Shown here: one piece after another, positions 14,654 to 25,826 of the stretch
Layout of the letters: each line of letters starts with the position of its first letter
Numbering within the stretch: position 1 is the stretch's first letter
Assembly: GCA_002794785.1 (NCBI GenBank)
Contig: NBBA01000008.1
Coordinates: 1,054,001-1,118,000 of the forward strand
Direction of reading: 5' to 3'
Length of the DNA stretch: 64,000 nt
From: Coniferiporia sulphurascens
Taxonomy: Eukaryota > Basidiomycota > Agaricomycetes > Hymenochaetales > Hymenochaetaceae
Notes under the pieces: model-generated
Databases searched by the model: none
What the model was told of the DNA's origin: nothing
What the model saw: only the letters and a program-made list of their open reading frames with translations
Position numbers and translations under genes: made by a program

Positions 14654-17512
14654 AGTCATAGACAGCGGCTGCCCACCTCTCTTTCCCCGCCTTCCCCCTC
14701 CTTCCCTCTTCCTTTTTTTGATCTTGTTCGCTGGCACGAGGAGCTGACTCACGGGCGGGGAAACACGTATTCTACACGACTTCCCCCCAGTGACTGACTA
14801 ATTGGTCGCGGCTTCTAAAAGTAGTTTGGGCTGGCGCGGCCCTACTTAGAATGTAATTCGGATGTATGGATTGTATAGTGTGTGGATAGTATGCACTTGT
14901 GGAAATGGAAACCAACGTTCGATCCTTGACTTGCTTGCTCTGGAGTCTGGACCCCCTGCGCAGTGCGATTGACGCGTTATACGGCTTGAAGCTGACGAAT
15001 TCAACTTTGGACGTTCCTAATGGAAGCAAAGGTACAGGCGCTTTTACGACCGCAATCCAACTTTCAAGTGACCTTGGAGGCTGGAGCTATGCAACCGAAG
15101 TGCGAACTTGTGCGGCGACACAGCGGTCACACCGTCGTCTATTTATTACTTAAGTTCGAGGTACAAGCAGAAAGCGATAAACGACGCCGGCAGATGCCAG
15201 TGCCGATTTCGGTTTAACATTCCAGGCCACCCGTCAGCGGCGGGTGGCCGATATGCGCCCCTTCTATACACCACGTCTGCGTCCCCGCCAAATAAGCAGG
15301 CAATTATCTGCAAACTGAAGCATCCTATTATTGGACGCGCTTCGCCCCCGCCCACGCAGCCGCAGAACGCAGGACGCATGCAATTGTCAGTGGCCTTCGC
15401 GCGGCCGTCGTCCGCAAAACAAACCACCAAACTTAATACACCTCACCCGCACCCCAATTCGACCTTGGCGCCCCCCTTATTGGTGCCCCGACCCCAGAAG
15501 GGATGGGATCCGGGATCCTATGAGTCTCCCTGCATGCACGGCCGCACGCAGCGCGCTGTGCAGAGAGAAACCAGAATTGACTGGGCTTCATCATATCGTA
15601 CCACTTTTCGCTATGATAACGCAACTGGCCGCTAGTGATTGTGGTCATCATTGGTTGGCCCGCCGCCGTCGCAGCCCCCGTAATGGTCGCCGGCGCGTGT
15701 GCGGTTCGTCCATGGCCTGCGCGGCTCGGAGTCTGAGCTCTCACTACTTGGGATTTAGAATAGGGGTACGGTCGGTGCGCACGCCTCTAGATACAGTAAG
15801 TGCTAACGTCAATATTCCGTAGTCTCCGCAGATGCGTTGGCCGGACTCAGTACAGTATTCTGTGCAAGTCGTGTTCTCCCCTGTTCAGTTCGATAACGCG
15901 CCCACATTACTTATGTAAGCAAGACTACCATCGGTCCGAACGACGTCACGCCGACAGTTTTGCCTCTGCACTTGCGAGATCACGAATAGAAGTCCGTGTC
16001 TCCGCCGCAGTTCGATTTGGCTTTTCGACAACGGCATCGTAGATATCAACATATCGTAATCATAAAGTGAGTTCGATGCGGAGCGCGCCACATTTGTTGG
16101 GCTTGATCTCCGCTCTACTATATTTCCAGGAACCCCGATCGATTCCCAACCCCTCCGTTTCCTCCGGCTCGTAATCCCAAATCTTGGAACTTTCGGCTTT
16201 ATCGTCCGTCGTTGTCGCCCTCCGAGGACTCAAGTCGCCGCGAACGCGCGCCTAGCGTGTTGTTTGTAATATTTAGGGGCAATGACTAGCTAATGGCGTT
16301 GGCTAGAGACAAGGGCGCCTCTGCATTGCGCAGGAGCGCCGACACAAAAATAGCCAACTTGGTAATGTGTGGCGATGGCGATGGGCACCGGCTGTGCCAA
16401 GCCTCCGCAATCGGTCCGAAGCAACGGGCACCGCTGGCAAGTGCGTGCGTGCGTGCATGCAATGCACACGTTCGAGTTCATGAAAAAAAAACGTGCGTGC
16501 ATGCGTACGTCACCGCCGACGCTAGCTTTTCTTTTTCCGTCCTGGTGCGGCCAGCGTGGGTATCCTACCGCCCATGCAGCGTGTTCCATTTAATAAATGT
16601 TCCAAGTCAACGAGATTAACGCAGAATACGCTCCCGTCGGAGAGAAGTACTGGCAAGACAAGCAACTTGAACCAAGCAAGCACGAGGGCTGACAGTCTCC
16701 GGTGCGCACATAGTGACCGGAGCACATTGAAGAAACTTTCTCGTAATCATTGAACTCCGAGGTCGAGCAAGGAGATGCGACCCGTACATTCTTATACATC
16801 CATCCATTCTGCGATTCTCGCCACTTGAATACCCTGGGCCACGTTTCGCGACTACCCTAGACGCTTCCTTTTACGAACCTGAAGCAGCGCTCAGCCGGTC
16901 GACCAGTACACCCGCTTCCAACATTTTACACATGGCAGATTTATACAGACTTCTGTCTATACTATCAGAACACAAAAAACGTCCCTGCGTCCGCCGCACA
17001 GTGCCAGCGAATCACGATTGTGTTTCCTTCCCAAGGGAAGGAGGATACACCGACGTGTGTCCACCATCCCCTCTTTCGTCTTCAGGATCTACGACAAAAG
17101 AGTAAAGCAACGGAAGCAGAAGCAGAAGCAGACCGTCATAAGTAGTACGGCAGGTCGCAGAATACGTCCGGAGTTCTGAAAAAAAAAAAGCCGGACGCGG
17201 TACTACGTATATGCTTGGTTCTTGATCTTCACGCCCGGCCACCCTTGAGCTTCCTCGCAAATCCGAGTTAGGGGATGACATACACACACGCTCCGAGCAC
17301 CCGGGGGAAAAACGCGAGGAACGTCCTTCGGAGGCAATCCTAAAAGACTTATCAGTGTTTGAGCAGCCACTTACGAGATTGCCGTATGTATGTGCGTGGT
17401 CAATCAAAGTTGGTATCAACTTTGGGAAAATCCACGGACCCTTGAGTCCGATATCGCAGGGCCGTAGGGCCTCCGGACTTTCCAAACGCAAATCGGGAAT
17501 CAGGAATCGGGT

Positions 17513-18652
17513 AGACCATATAGGTCGATGGCAATCAATCTTCCCCCTCGGGCTCGGCGAGAGATCAGGCGTCACTCACAATCTGGGGTTCTGGGCTCGC
17601 TGTATCGCGATTTGCCGCGCCCCGGCCTTGTTCCTTAACGACGTGTACGTGCTATGTGCGAGGAGGTTGTTGGGTCGGTGCCTGGGTTGGGAGCTTTTTT
17701 TTCTACTTGCGATTGAGAAGACGTGCGGGGTGCCCCGACGTTCGTGAGGCGAAACTGGTATTAACGAAGATAACGGGAAAATGTGCACTTGTTTGAGAGG
17801 ACGAACGGTTCTTTTGGACACTAAGCAAGCATCTGGGCTGGTAGCTGATGGTGTTGATGACAAGACTTGGCAGCGTTATTAAAAAAGGTCGTCTGATATC
17901 AAGTCTTGCTCGTGGTATGACTGAGTCGATGGATTCGGTTTACTTTGCGATCAGCGCCTTTCGCAAATTGCACGCCTGCGCTGTGCAAAAAATATCGGTC
18001 AGTCGGTTAGTACGCGTATACCTGACACTAACACTAACACCTACTATATTATCAGAATATAAGAATATAAAAACTGCTCGTACACAGAGAATACTGTACA
18101 GGTGATGGCAGTGAATAAGGGAATGCTACACCACCATGTACCTATTTCCCGTTCTCCTTTTCACCGAGGTCTTAAGCCATACGGTAGGTACCAAACTGAT
18201 AAATTGGTAACCTAGAAAGAGGAGCGCGAGCGGTAAATCGCGGACAGGGAAGACCACGCGTTTATCCTATCTGTGCAGGTATCGCACCTACCGTTCCGTT
18301 CTTGAATTTCCTTTCGCAATCGTCAGGTTTCACTTGCGAACTTCGTCTTCGGTGTACTAGTATTTCTGGCAGCGTCTAATACCGTACTCACGAAAGCGCA
18401 GCAGGCTAATCCCGATGATTACTACAGTTTTGGGAACGCTCGCTGTATCAATCGCAGAACTCGAGATACCCGGATTTTCCCAGGACAAATAGAGATAAGG
18501 CGTCAGTAACCAGTATAGGTAGCTATAGGCCGTATTCCAGGTCATCGGTCTTTCCCGGGCTCGGGGAGAGATTGGCGTGGCTCTAGGCTTTAGGTCTCTC
18601 GCGAGTTGCCGCGCATTTGCTTCTTCTCGATATGTGCTATGTGCCGTACGGA
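17513..18652. repeat. Two diverged similar blocks, direct orientation
   Basis: The blocks at about 17513-17660 and 18533-18652 share the order GGGCTCGG-GAGAGAT-GGCGT, then GCGA(T/G)TTGCCGCGC, then GTGCTATGTGC, with insertions between. On the minus strand both can encode a peptide containing AHSTY followed by an Arg/Pro-rich stretch. They look like decayed copies of one repeat or pseudogene about 1 kb apart. Aligned by eye only. Confidence 0.35.
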
Positions 18653-19308
18653 GTCCGGGCTGAGGTCCTGAGGAGGGGATTAATATTGTGTAAGTTGTGG
18701 TTGGACTCGTGAATACCGTTTCTGTCCTGGATTCTAGGCTGTCCCTGCGGTAGTCATGATACGACTCATTACTGGAACTCCGTGTCCCTGCATCGTACAC
18801 TGCCCGCAGTCCAGCTGGTACGGCCTACAACAGGCTCCTCATCGATAAAAGACAACCCCTACTAGTACAGCGTGCCGTGGAGTGCACAGACGGGCCCGAT
18901 TTTTTTCTTTCTCCCTATCCCGTCGGATCTGGCTCAATTATACTATCGATTAGTCCAACTCAGGCTCCTGTGCCGCTGTGCGCCTGTGCTGCCGAGACGC
19001 TGTCCATGCGGTTAATAGCCCAACCAGGGCCTCAGGGCTCGTAACAGAAAAGGCTCGCACGAGCCGATGATTCACACTCCGGAGCTCATGTGTACTGTAA
19101 GTCGGATCGGACGAGTACAGCCGTGTTAATTTTACGAGTTTGATTTTATTCTTTTCTATCCTCCTTGTGAATCTGTTTGGGGGGTTGACTGCGACTACAA
19201 ACAATAAATACCAAAAGTCGCAAGTCAACAACCCCCCCCTTCCCTACATAAATATATAGTACATACATTTCATCCGTCCAATAAATAGATGATACAGACA
19301 GCAAGTTT

Positions 19309-19400
19309 GGAAAGCAATGGGAAAGCAGTAGGAAAGCAACGGGAAAGCGATAGGAGAGCAGCAGGAAAGCAATGGGAAAGCGATAGGAAGGCGATGGAAA
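19309..19400. repeat. 11-bp minisatellite, about 8 units
   Basis: Eight tandem units with consensus GGAAAGCRRYR, head to tail from 19309 to about 19396, e.g. GGAAAGCAATG then GGAAAGCAGTA then GGAAAGCAACG. The minus-strand reading frame through it simply spells the repeat. Confidence 0.85.
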
Positions 19401-19927
19401 ACTAGGGAGTGTGTGAGGCGACCAGGACGGCGCAGAGAAAACAAGAGCGACGGATAAATAAAGAGAGTGACGAGCGGCGCCTCTGAAGAGGTCTTGTTGC
19501 GCGCATAGATAGAAGCTTGGCTGCCCCTCGCTTTACAGATGAGAGCGGGGAGGCGCCGACAAACGGGATAAGTGAGGGATAAACGAGATAACACTTGGAA
19601 GAGAACGGTGTCGCTGGCCGGTGGATTTGGTTTAGGTTTGAGGGGGGAGGGTGTGAGGTGGTGGTACAGCGAGCTGCACGCGCGAATGTTAGAGAATTCC
19701 CGGAAGGCGGGAGTAGGCGGTGAGTTACTCACCAATATTTAGTGAGAACGCCGAAGTGAAATAGACATGCAAGGAGAGACCGGTGATTTGATGATGTGGG
19801 TGATATGTGCAGACTGCGATGTCATCAACGAGTCAGACGAGCTAGAGAAAAAACAGCGTAAGGGGAATGAATGGAGACGTACTGAGGTTTGTTCAAGCGC
19901 AGACGTCCGCGCTTCGGGAGCACGCCA

Positions 19928-20104
19928 TCAGGCTATAACGCACAAGTTCATGATGGTCGCGCCCAAAGAGTCGTCCCTCCCCGCGTCGGCAAGCGAGAGC
20001 ATCTCGCACGTTGTGAGCGGTGCAGAGACAGGACCGAAGGTAGGGGCGGGGGCGAGGGAGTCGTCGGTCATGAACCCAGCAGACATCTCGGAGAAGCTGT
20101 CCAT
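19928..20104 (-). CDS. Putative mating pheromone precursor (CaaX lipopeptide)
   Basis: A 58-residue minus-strand reading frame. It starts MDSF, the usual N-terminus of Agaricomycete pheromone precursors, and ends CVIA directly before the stop (TGC GTT ATA GCC TGA). CVIA is a farnesylation CaaX box common in mushroom pheromones. Known family members (Pfam Pheromone, PF08015) are 45-75 residues, are cut at a charged pair about 10-14 residues before the Cys, then farnesylated, AAX-trimmed and carboxymethylated, and act on Ste3-type receptors. Here the candidate cut lies near AGRDDSLGATIMNLC, around Gly-Arg-Asp. The propeptide is acidic and rich in Ser, Ala and Pro, with no signal peptide, as expected. 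No Ste3 receptor is visible in the window. An alternative, a GT donor inside the TTGTGC codons giving an 89-residue spliced product without a CaaX end, looks less likely. The surrounding DNA is otherwise gene-poor. Confidence 0.62.
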   Translation of the reverse strand: MDSFSEMSAGFMTDDSLAPAPTFGPVSAPLTTCEMLSLADAGRDDSLGATIMNLCVIA

Positions 20105-21865
20105 GGCGGTGCGAGAGATGCTAGAACGCGAGTGAGTGCTTGGGGTTGAGTTGCGCGGGGGGATGGTGTGTAAGAGTTGAGCGGGGGTTGCGGGTTAATG
20201 CAGTAGCGCGGCTACAGCAAGTGAGGGGGATGAGGGCGAGCAGAAGTGTGAGTGAGAGTGAGTATATGCAGCGGGTGTCCTTAGTTCTTGAAAAAAAAAA
20301 CAGGGAAAAAAGGCCTGTATTTATGCAACCAGATAATTCGGAGCCGCATATTGCCCATGTGATACCTATCAACCAGATTCCATTTTCTTGTCTCCCACGA
20401 CCTGCGCAAGAAAAAGAAAAACAGAAGATAAAAGACGTTAAAAAAGGGTTAGTTAGCAACCCCCGAAATGCAGACCTACCCGAGCCTCGAGGTGGCTTGT
20501 ATTTTGGGTCGGAGGTTGCCATTTACAGACGGCAACTAGTTCGAATCGCAATTACTGACCTGAGAGGGTTGAAAAAAAAAATTGTGGGTCCGTTCTCCGA
20601 ACGGTCGGCCCCTTCCGCGATCTGTTCCGTGTTCGCACCGATATCCAAAGCAGGATGCGTCGGCCGGACTGCTTGGGTTGAGATAAGGGACATGCCAGGG
20701 CTAGGTGGGGAAGTGGAGTATGGAGCTGGGATATGGAACTGGGATATGGTATCAGGGCGTGGCATTCGCGCAGAATGTGGCTTCAATTCCAAAGTCCCAA
20801 GAAAACAAACTTTGGACTCAGGGGTGTCGAGGAGATTATGGAGAGCACCGCAACGACGGTCTTGCGCCGGTAAGGCTCTACGTGTCGACGCGTACAGCGA
20901 TGCCAAGGCGTTAGACGAGCGCCATGCTTGCCGCCTCATGGGTCAACCGTGGGAGCAGGCCTGTGTGCAATACGAGGACAGTCGGCCGATTCGGATGCAG
21001 GCGCTGAAGCTTCGATTTTAGGGTAAACATAGCAAGCGTAGGGCGTTTTTTCCGATGAGGACCATCCCTCGACGACGGTGACTCGTTTGCTAAAGGTGCC
21101 GCCGAGCCTAGCACCATCTTGAATCTGTAGGTTCGTCGACGCCCCACGATAGACGCAGACGTGGTCGCAGCTGGGCATCTGAAGGTGCTCATATTTATCA
21201 GAAACGGGTAGTGGCATGTCCCTAGTGCACAAAAAGGGGCTGACAGACTATCCGCACGCAACCCCGGGCCACAGAGAAATGTAACCACAGGCCAAAGCAC
21301 ACTGTTCGCTTTGAGCCCCGGACATTGAGTCCGGGTGGTTGTGCCTAAACGATGGGGGGACATTCTGCCAGTAGACATAGCCCAGGGCGCATCTGATAGA
21401 CCATGCGCCTACAAACTGATATTCTGTCGGAACCTTCGGCACAGCAGGTGAGTTAGGAGGCATTGTACTTTGCTTCAAATCATCAAGACCCTGCCAGGAG
21501 ACGTCGGCATCGTCGGGCCACATACTATACCCGGCCACATTAAGTCTGGCCAGCATGACTACCGGAAATTTTAATCCTGAAGGAATGTCCTAGCACTTGA
21601 TGTTCTGATGAGTAGGTTCACCTAAGAAAGTCGCACAGGAATAGGTGTACATAGTTTTGTTAGAGTTTGAATGTACAAAAGACTGTGTAGAGGTCCGCAC
21701 AATAGCAAATATACAGGTGGCCTCCGTTTACTTCAAGGTATACAACAAGCAAGCTGGGATAAACTTAACTTAGAAAATAAAACAACCACGGATATGACGA
21801 AATTACATTGAGACAAACTTCTTCTGAGGAACGCCTGCTCCCGATTGACACAAACAGGATTTATA
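20105..21865. other. Gene-poor region beside pheromone-like gene
   Basis: No gene is supported. The longest frame (plus strand, 20140-21021, 293 codons) has no recognisable domain and crosses poly-A runs. A minus-strand frame (21248-21556) has a fairly protein-like composition but no start context, splice partner or motif. The minus-strand sequence ATAT near 20262-20266 could serve as a weak TATA-like signal for the pheromone-like gene. Confidence 0.5.
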
Positions 21866-23337
21866 TCAACCACCCGCCTTTCCGAGAAGAGCGTAGCCGC
21901 TTCCTTGAGGTCCGTAATGCTGAAATGGAGACGCAAAAGTCTCGTCAGTTAGGGACTCGCAGTTTCAAACTTAAAAACAGACTATTGTGGCTAACACGTA
22001 CCTTACTATAGCAGCTTCGACACACAATCTTATCACCCTTCTCCGTAAGACGGCTAGAGTCCAACGCAGTGTTGCAATCTGTGCAGCGAAGACATGGCTT
22101 ATGAAAAGTGCGTCCATTTGCTTTAACCTGTTCCGCGAAATACACGGGCTTTGTGCAGCGCGCACATAGTGGCGTACCCGTTCCCGGCATCGCCCGACTG
22201 GCCCATGGGCTTGAACCAGCCGCCTTTGGACTTCCGAGAAGCGCGGCACCATAGCGCGTGCCCGCTGCTGTATGGCGCTCCGGTGAGCTCTGAGGCGACG
22301 CGGGTGCTCCTGCTGGCAAGGATGGCGTCGCTGAACGGGGCACAGAGGTCGACTGGCCATTAAATTGCGTTGGTGCACGCGCGTTCGGAGTGATCGGGCC
22401 GTAGCCACGTCCGCTGAGAGCCGATGTTAAGGGTATGGTACGTGGTATTCCAGGTGTGCTGCGCCCCACTCTATGCTCTTCGACGTCACGCTTGCCCTCA
22501 CGACCACTTTCACTTCCACTCTGGCCATTATCCCCCAGTTCATCACGTAAAGGACTTGCGGATCTGTCGCTTGCAGACGCGACCGAACCCCCGGAGGACT
22601 TTGAGCCCTGTTTGAACCCTTCCGTTCTCTTCGCAAATGCCTAAGGGATCATAATTAACACAAGACCAACCTGCCCTCTACGCAATAACTCACGTTTACT
22701 TGGAAGTGAGGCGACCCAACCCGATCCGGCTGCCCTCGCTTTGCGCGCTCAAACCTTCCTTCCACCTCTTTCTCTTCCTGGGTTGGTGACATGCTCCTGT
22801 ACGACTTCGCCGGTGAGCCGGTATATGTAGGCCTGATGGGTGATGAAGACAATGGTATAGGAATATCATCGCGGTGGGGAAGGTTAGCCTGTCGGAGATC
22901 GCGGGGACCGAAGTTCTTGTTGTAACATTGTTTGCTGTGTACGCGTTAGATAACTTCTACAATGCTCGAGTTAACGCCTTTTCACAGCGTACCAGTAGGG
23001 CTCCTTGTCATGCTCCATTAAAGATAGCGAATCTAAGCGTTTGCCACATGTTGTACATGCCAGACAAGGCTGCGGCAAGTTCGATCAATAAACATGGCCC
23101 ACAAAGGGTTAAACGCAATTACCTTGTGGTAAAGCTTGAGGTAATAGCATGGGGGATGAGCTCATTCTGAGAATAAGAAATGTAATATGTACATACATTC
23201 CTTCCAGGGCCCATAATCTAAACAAATTCGAAAAACACATCCCCTTTGAGAGGCAGAGAAATTTATCTCACCTGTTCAGCAGCGTACACTGCTGTCTCGC
23301 ATCGGGGACATATCGGTATACCTCCGTATGGGTGCAT
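21866..23337 (-). CDS. Two-LIM-domain protein
   Basis: LIM domains are paired zinc fingers used for protein-protein contact, often at actin or in signalling and nuclear complexes. Seven exons on the minus strand: 23272-23337, 23197-23217, 23123-23134, 22993-23069, 22700-22934, 22002-22640, 21866-21919; 367 residues. LIM1 (residues 10-62) has Cys10, 13, His32, Cys35, 38, 41, 59 and 62: CPRC, then YHKPCLACTTC, then YCKQCYNKNFGPRDLRQANL. LIM2 (about 296-347) has CARC, FHKPCLRCTDC and VCRSC. Between them lies about 225 residues of Ser/Pro-rich linker. The protein ends YGPQGSGYALLGKAGG, a tail typical of fungal CRP-like LIM proteins. Exons 2 and 3 are 21 and 12 nt and encode IMGPGRN and LYHK inside LIM1; all four introns before exon 5 are 53-62 nt. 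The start is the Met nine residues before the first zinc ligand. Confidence 0.93.
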
Positions 23338-23972
23338 TAAGACTAAGGCGTTCAAAAGAGTGTAACCAACAATCCAGAGGAAAAGCAAGAATAAGAACTT
23401 GAGGGGTTTGGGCTCAAGGGCTGAAGGCGTCGTCACTTGGTCTCATATGACATTGTAGGTTACATAATCGATACATTAATGTTACGTAATTCGAATCTGC
23501 ATATCACAGACCCAAACTACTATTTTGTGGCCCGGTGGTCATAGATCAATTTATCAGAAGGAGGTCTGCGGCTGTTCGAAAACGACTCTTGCACACATGA
23601 TTTTTGTAACTGAGAAACATGAAGCACGATTGCATGGTTGTCAATCGCCACAAGACCCCGTCGTGCTGGGATAGGTCAGCCAAAGCTCAATAACCCAGGG
23701 GAGTCAGGACCATGACAGATAAAGAATTAACCGTTATTTCGTAGATGAAACGCAGGATCCCAGTAAGGCGATACACATAAACTTTTAATGATTTTTTCAG
23801 AAAAGGATTGAAAAGGCCGCTTAGTTTGCAGCCTACATCAGACACGTAAATCTCGTAGTGCAATTTTCCCGGCCCGCTCATGCGAAAAAAACATACGGGC
23901 ACGTGACCTCTGAGAATTTTCCAACAATGGCATATCAAAGGGATCCTTCCTTTCGCCCCTTTTACCAGAAAC
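23338..23972. other. Divergent intergenic region
   Basis: This 635-bp spacer separates the LIM gene start (-) from the F-box-like gene start (+). No further gene, repeat or clear core promoter element was seen. Confidence 0.55.
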
Positions 23973-25514
23973 ATGACAATCCCCTTCAACGACAAATTGT
24001 CGTTCGATAGGACTCTTGGCACATATATTGAGTTCCCAACATGCTCGGATGCCATGCTCGCCAGCCTTACTCTGGCTCTCGGAGTCAATTATGCTGTTAT
24101 GGATGCAGTTCTCTCCATCGTCAAACACTCGGCCTTTGATCCATCTGAAATCACACTGCATGGGACGGAAGACATCTGCGCCCATGTAGCCAATCGCCGG
24201 TGCCAAGACTCCGTTGCGCTGATGGCTCGGAAGCCTGATAGTTGTCGCAGTTTCGTCCCACAAGTTATCGTGGAATATATCGTCGAGGTCATCGGCGACG
24301 AATTGGAGAGAGAAACGCGATCGTCTACTGCTGCAAGTCCATTCTTGCATGTACGAGTCTCTAGAGAGGCAGAGGAGCTTCGTAAAACCCTATTAAACGC
24401 ATGCCTTGTTCAACGGAGCTGGGTTGAACCCACGCGACGAGCATTAGGTCGATGCCTGACGCTTATCAATCCATCAAGGAAAAGTATGCTGGACTCCCTT
24501 CGACAACCACTCCTAGGGCCATGGACGCGAGAGCTCGCCGTGATGATCTCCGAAGAGGACCGGAAGCCGTTACTTGTCAAGCCATTCCAAACCCTTGTGT
24601 CCAAACGCTTAACAGCGGTGTCTAGAATGAGCATGAAGGCTCATCTCCGGGACATCTCCACGTTGACGCACCTGTTCAACCTCATGCCTTCTATCAGAGA
24701 GCTAAGGTTGGAGGCTTATCGCGAGTGCGAAGACTATACCCTCGCCCTTCCATCCCTTTTCTCTTCAATCACTTCACTACACCACCTAGAGCATCTGTCG
24801 CTTAAGCTCCCCGAGTGGATCCCGTCGGGGTTGTCCGCACACGAACTGCCAGCTGAACTCTCACGCATCTCCACATCCCCTTATCTTCAGTCCGTTCATC
24901 TATATTGTGATCTTCCGGCGGAGCGTCTTTCATGGACTCGCAATCCTGGTGGCGATTTCTCCTTGAAGGCCATTGAGAAAACCTTTTGTCACAAAAGTGG
25001 GAATTCGCATGACCATCGCGCTTCCGCACTCCGACCTGTCGCTGACCTTCTTCGGCGGGTTGACGACCTGCGACTTTTCGTCCCAGAATCTGGAAATATC
25101 GCTTTACCACGCATTCTCGAGTACTGCTCTGACATTCGTCGGCTGTATTTCGAGTCAGACGATTTCCCTTCGAACGAGGTCTTGAAGTGTATGCCGGACA
25201 CGATTGAAAGGCTTGCATTTCAGTTTTCTGTGGATTTCACGAAGTATCCGACCAGTGATCTAGAGCCTTGGGATGCCCTTGATATCCAGTTGAGAGAGTA
25301 CCTGGTGAAAGGGCATTGCCCAAGGCTCCAGACATTGCGTGTGTATATGCATTCTCAGACCGAGGGGCTTTTGGTATGTACGAAGGGGAGATATCGGTTC
25401 AGAGTTCTCCAGGATATCAAGCTGCGTCGGGTCGAGGTTGCCTGCGCAGAGAGAAGTATAGATTTCGTTTTCTCGCATCAGCCGGATAAATTACGAGGGC
25501 ATTGGCTCGATTAG
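23973..25514 (+). CDS. F-box-like / leucine-rich hypothetical protein
   Basis: Single-exon frame of 513 codons. Residues 94-150 resemble the F-box-like pattern of mushroom proteins: FVPQVIVEYIVEVIGD, a Ser/Thr-rich gap, then LLNACLVQRSW and ARRALGRCL-like helix. The rest shows irregular leucine-rich spacing (LTHLFNLMPSIRELRLEAY, LHHLEHLSLKLPEW, LQSVHLYCDLP, IRRLYFES) as in the degenerate LRR tails of this large family. Such proteins are presumed substrate adaptors of SCF ubiquitin ligases, mostly without known targets. The first 83 residues have no counterpart I recognise. Met84 (ATG at 24222) lies ten residues before the F-box-like helix and is an attractive alternative start. Single-exon structure contrasts with its intron-rich neighbours. 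Confidence 0.75.
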   Translation: MTIPFNDKLSFDRTLGTYIEFPTCSDAMLASLTLALGVNYAVMDAVLSIVKHSAFDPSEITLHGTEDICAHVANRRCQDSVALMARKPDSCRSFVPQVIVEYIVEVIGDELERETRSSTAASPFLHVRVSREAEELRKTLLNACLVQRSWVEPTRRALGRCLTLINPSRKSMLDSLRQPLLGPWTRELAVMISEEDRKPLLVKPFQTLVSKRLTAVSRMSMKAHLRDISTLTHLFNLMPSIRELRLEAYRECEDYTLALPSLFSSITSLHHLEHLSLKLPEWIPSGLSAHELPAELSRISTSPYLQSVHLYCDLPAERLSWTRNPGGDFSLKAIEKTFCHKSGNSHDHRASALRPVADLLRRVDDLRLFVPESGNIALPRILEYCSDIRRLYFESDDFPSNEVLKCMPDTIERLAFQFSVDFTKYPTSDLEPWDALDIQLREYLVKGHCPRLQTLRVYMHSQTEGLLVCTKGRYRFRVLQDIKLRRVEVACAERSIDFVFSHQPDKLRGHWLD

Positions 25515-25826
25515 ACACCATATAACCCCACCAGCAATCGTTTCGCATCCTAGACCACATCATCTTCCTCATAGAGGTTATACGTTTTCTCGCAAACTTT
25601 ACGGATGTTTTGTATACTAGATCAGCGCTTACTGAGAAGTAGCTAAACTCTTTGCGCTCAGTGTTTGCTACCGGCCCCCTTGGGCCAAATAACGCGACCA
25701 CGCAGCCTTGTTTGGAAACTTATTCCCACGTTTAAACGACGTGTCGTTACGACTGCGGTATTAGCATTCGCCGCCGACAAACGCCCACTACCTTAGACTT
25801 GCGTGAATTCAATCTTCCGTGATAAA
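25515..25826. other. Intergenic region, no gene seen
   Basis: A 312-bp spacer holding the F-box-like gene's 3' end and the promoter of the next gene. Nothing distinctive was seen. Confidence 0.5.

Larger units (their letters stand above)
14654..19927. other. Gene-poor region with degenerate repeats
   Basis: About 5.3 kb without a gene I can support. Reading frames of up to 187 codons occur on both strands but lack motifs and splice-compatible partners. There are two similar degenerate blocks (about 17513-17660 and 18533-18652) and a minisatellite near 19.3 kb. The stretch before 16.5 kb contains GTGC-rich microsatellite DNA (16440-16510). The region borders the pheromone-like gene. Confidence 0.55.

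Noticed and set aside
17782..17796. Second possible CaaX end (CALV then stop), plus strand
   Set aside because: The frame upstream has no Met within a suitable distance and none of the pheromone precursor features.
19244..19735. 163-codon minus-strand frame
   Set aside because: It runs through the 11-bp minisatellite and contains repeat-derived IAFPLLS peptides; no start context or homology.
19767..20135. 122-codon plus-strand frame antisense to the pheromone-like gene
   Set aside because: It has no motif, and its opposite strand carries the far more specific MDSF...CVIA frame.
20140..21021. 293-codon plus-strand frame
   Set aside because: No recognisable domain, no splice partners, and it crosses poly-A runs that spell Lys stretches. 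Probably chance in GC-moderate spacer DNA.
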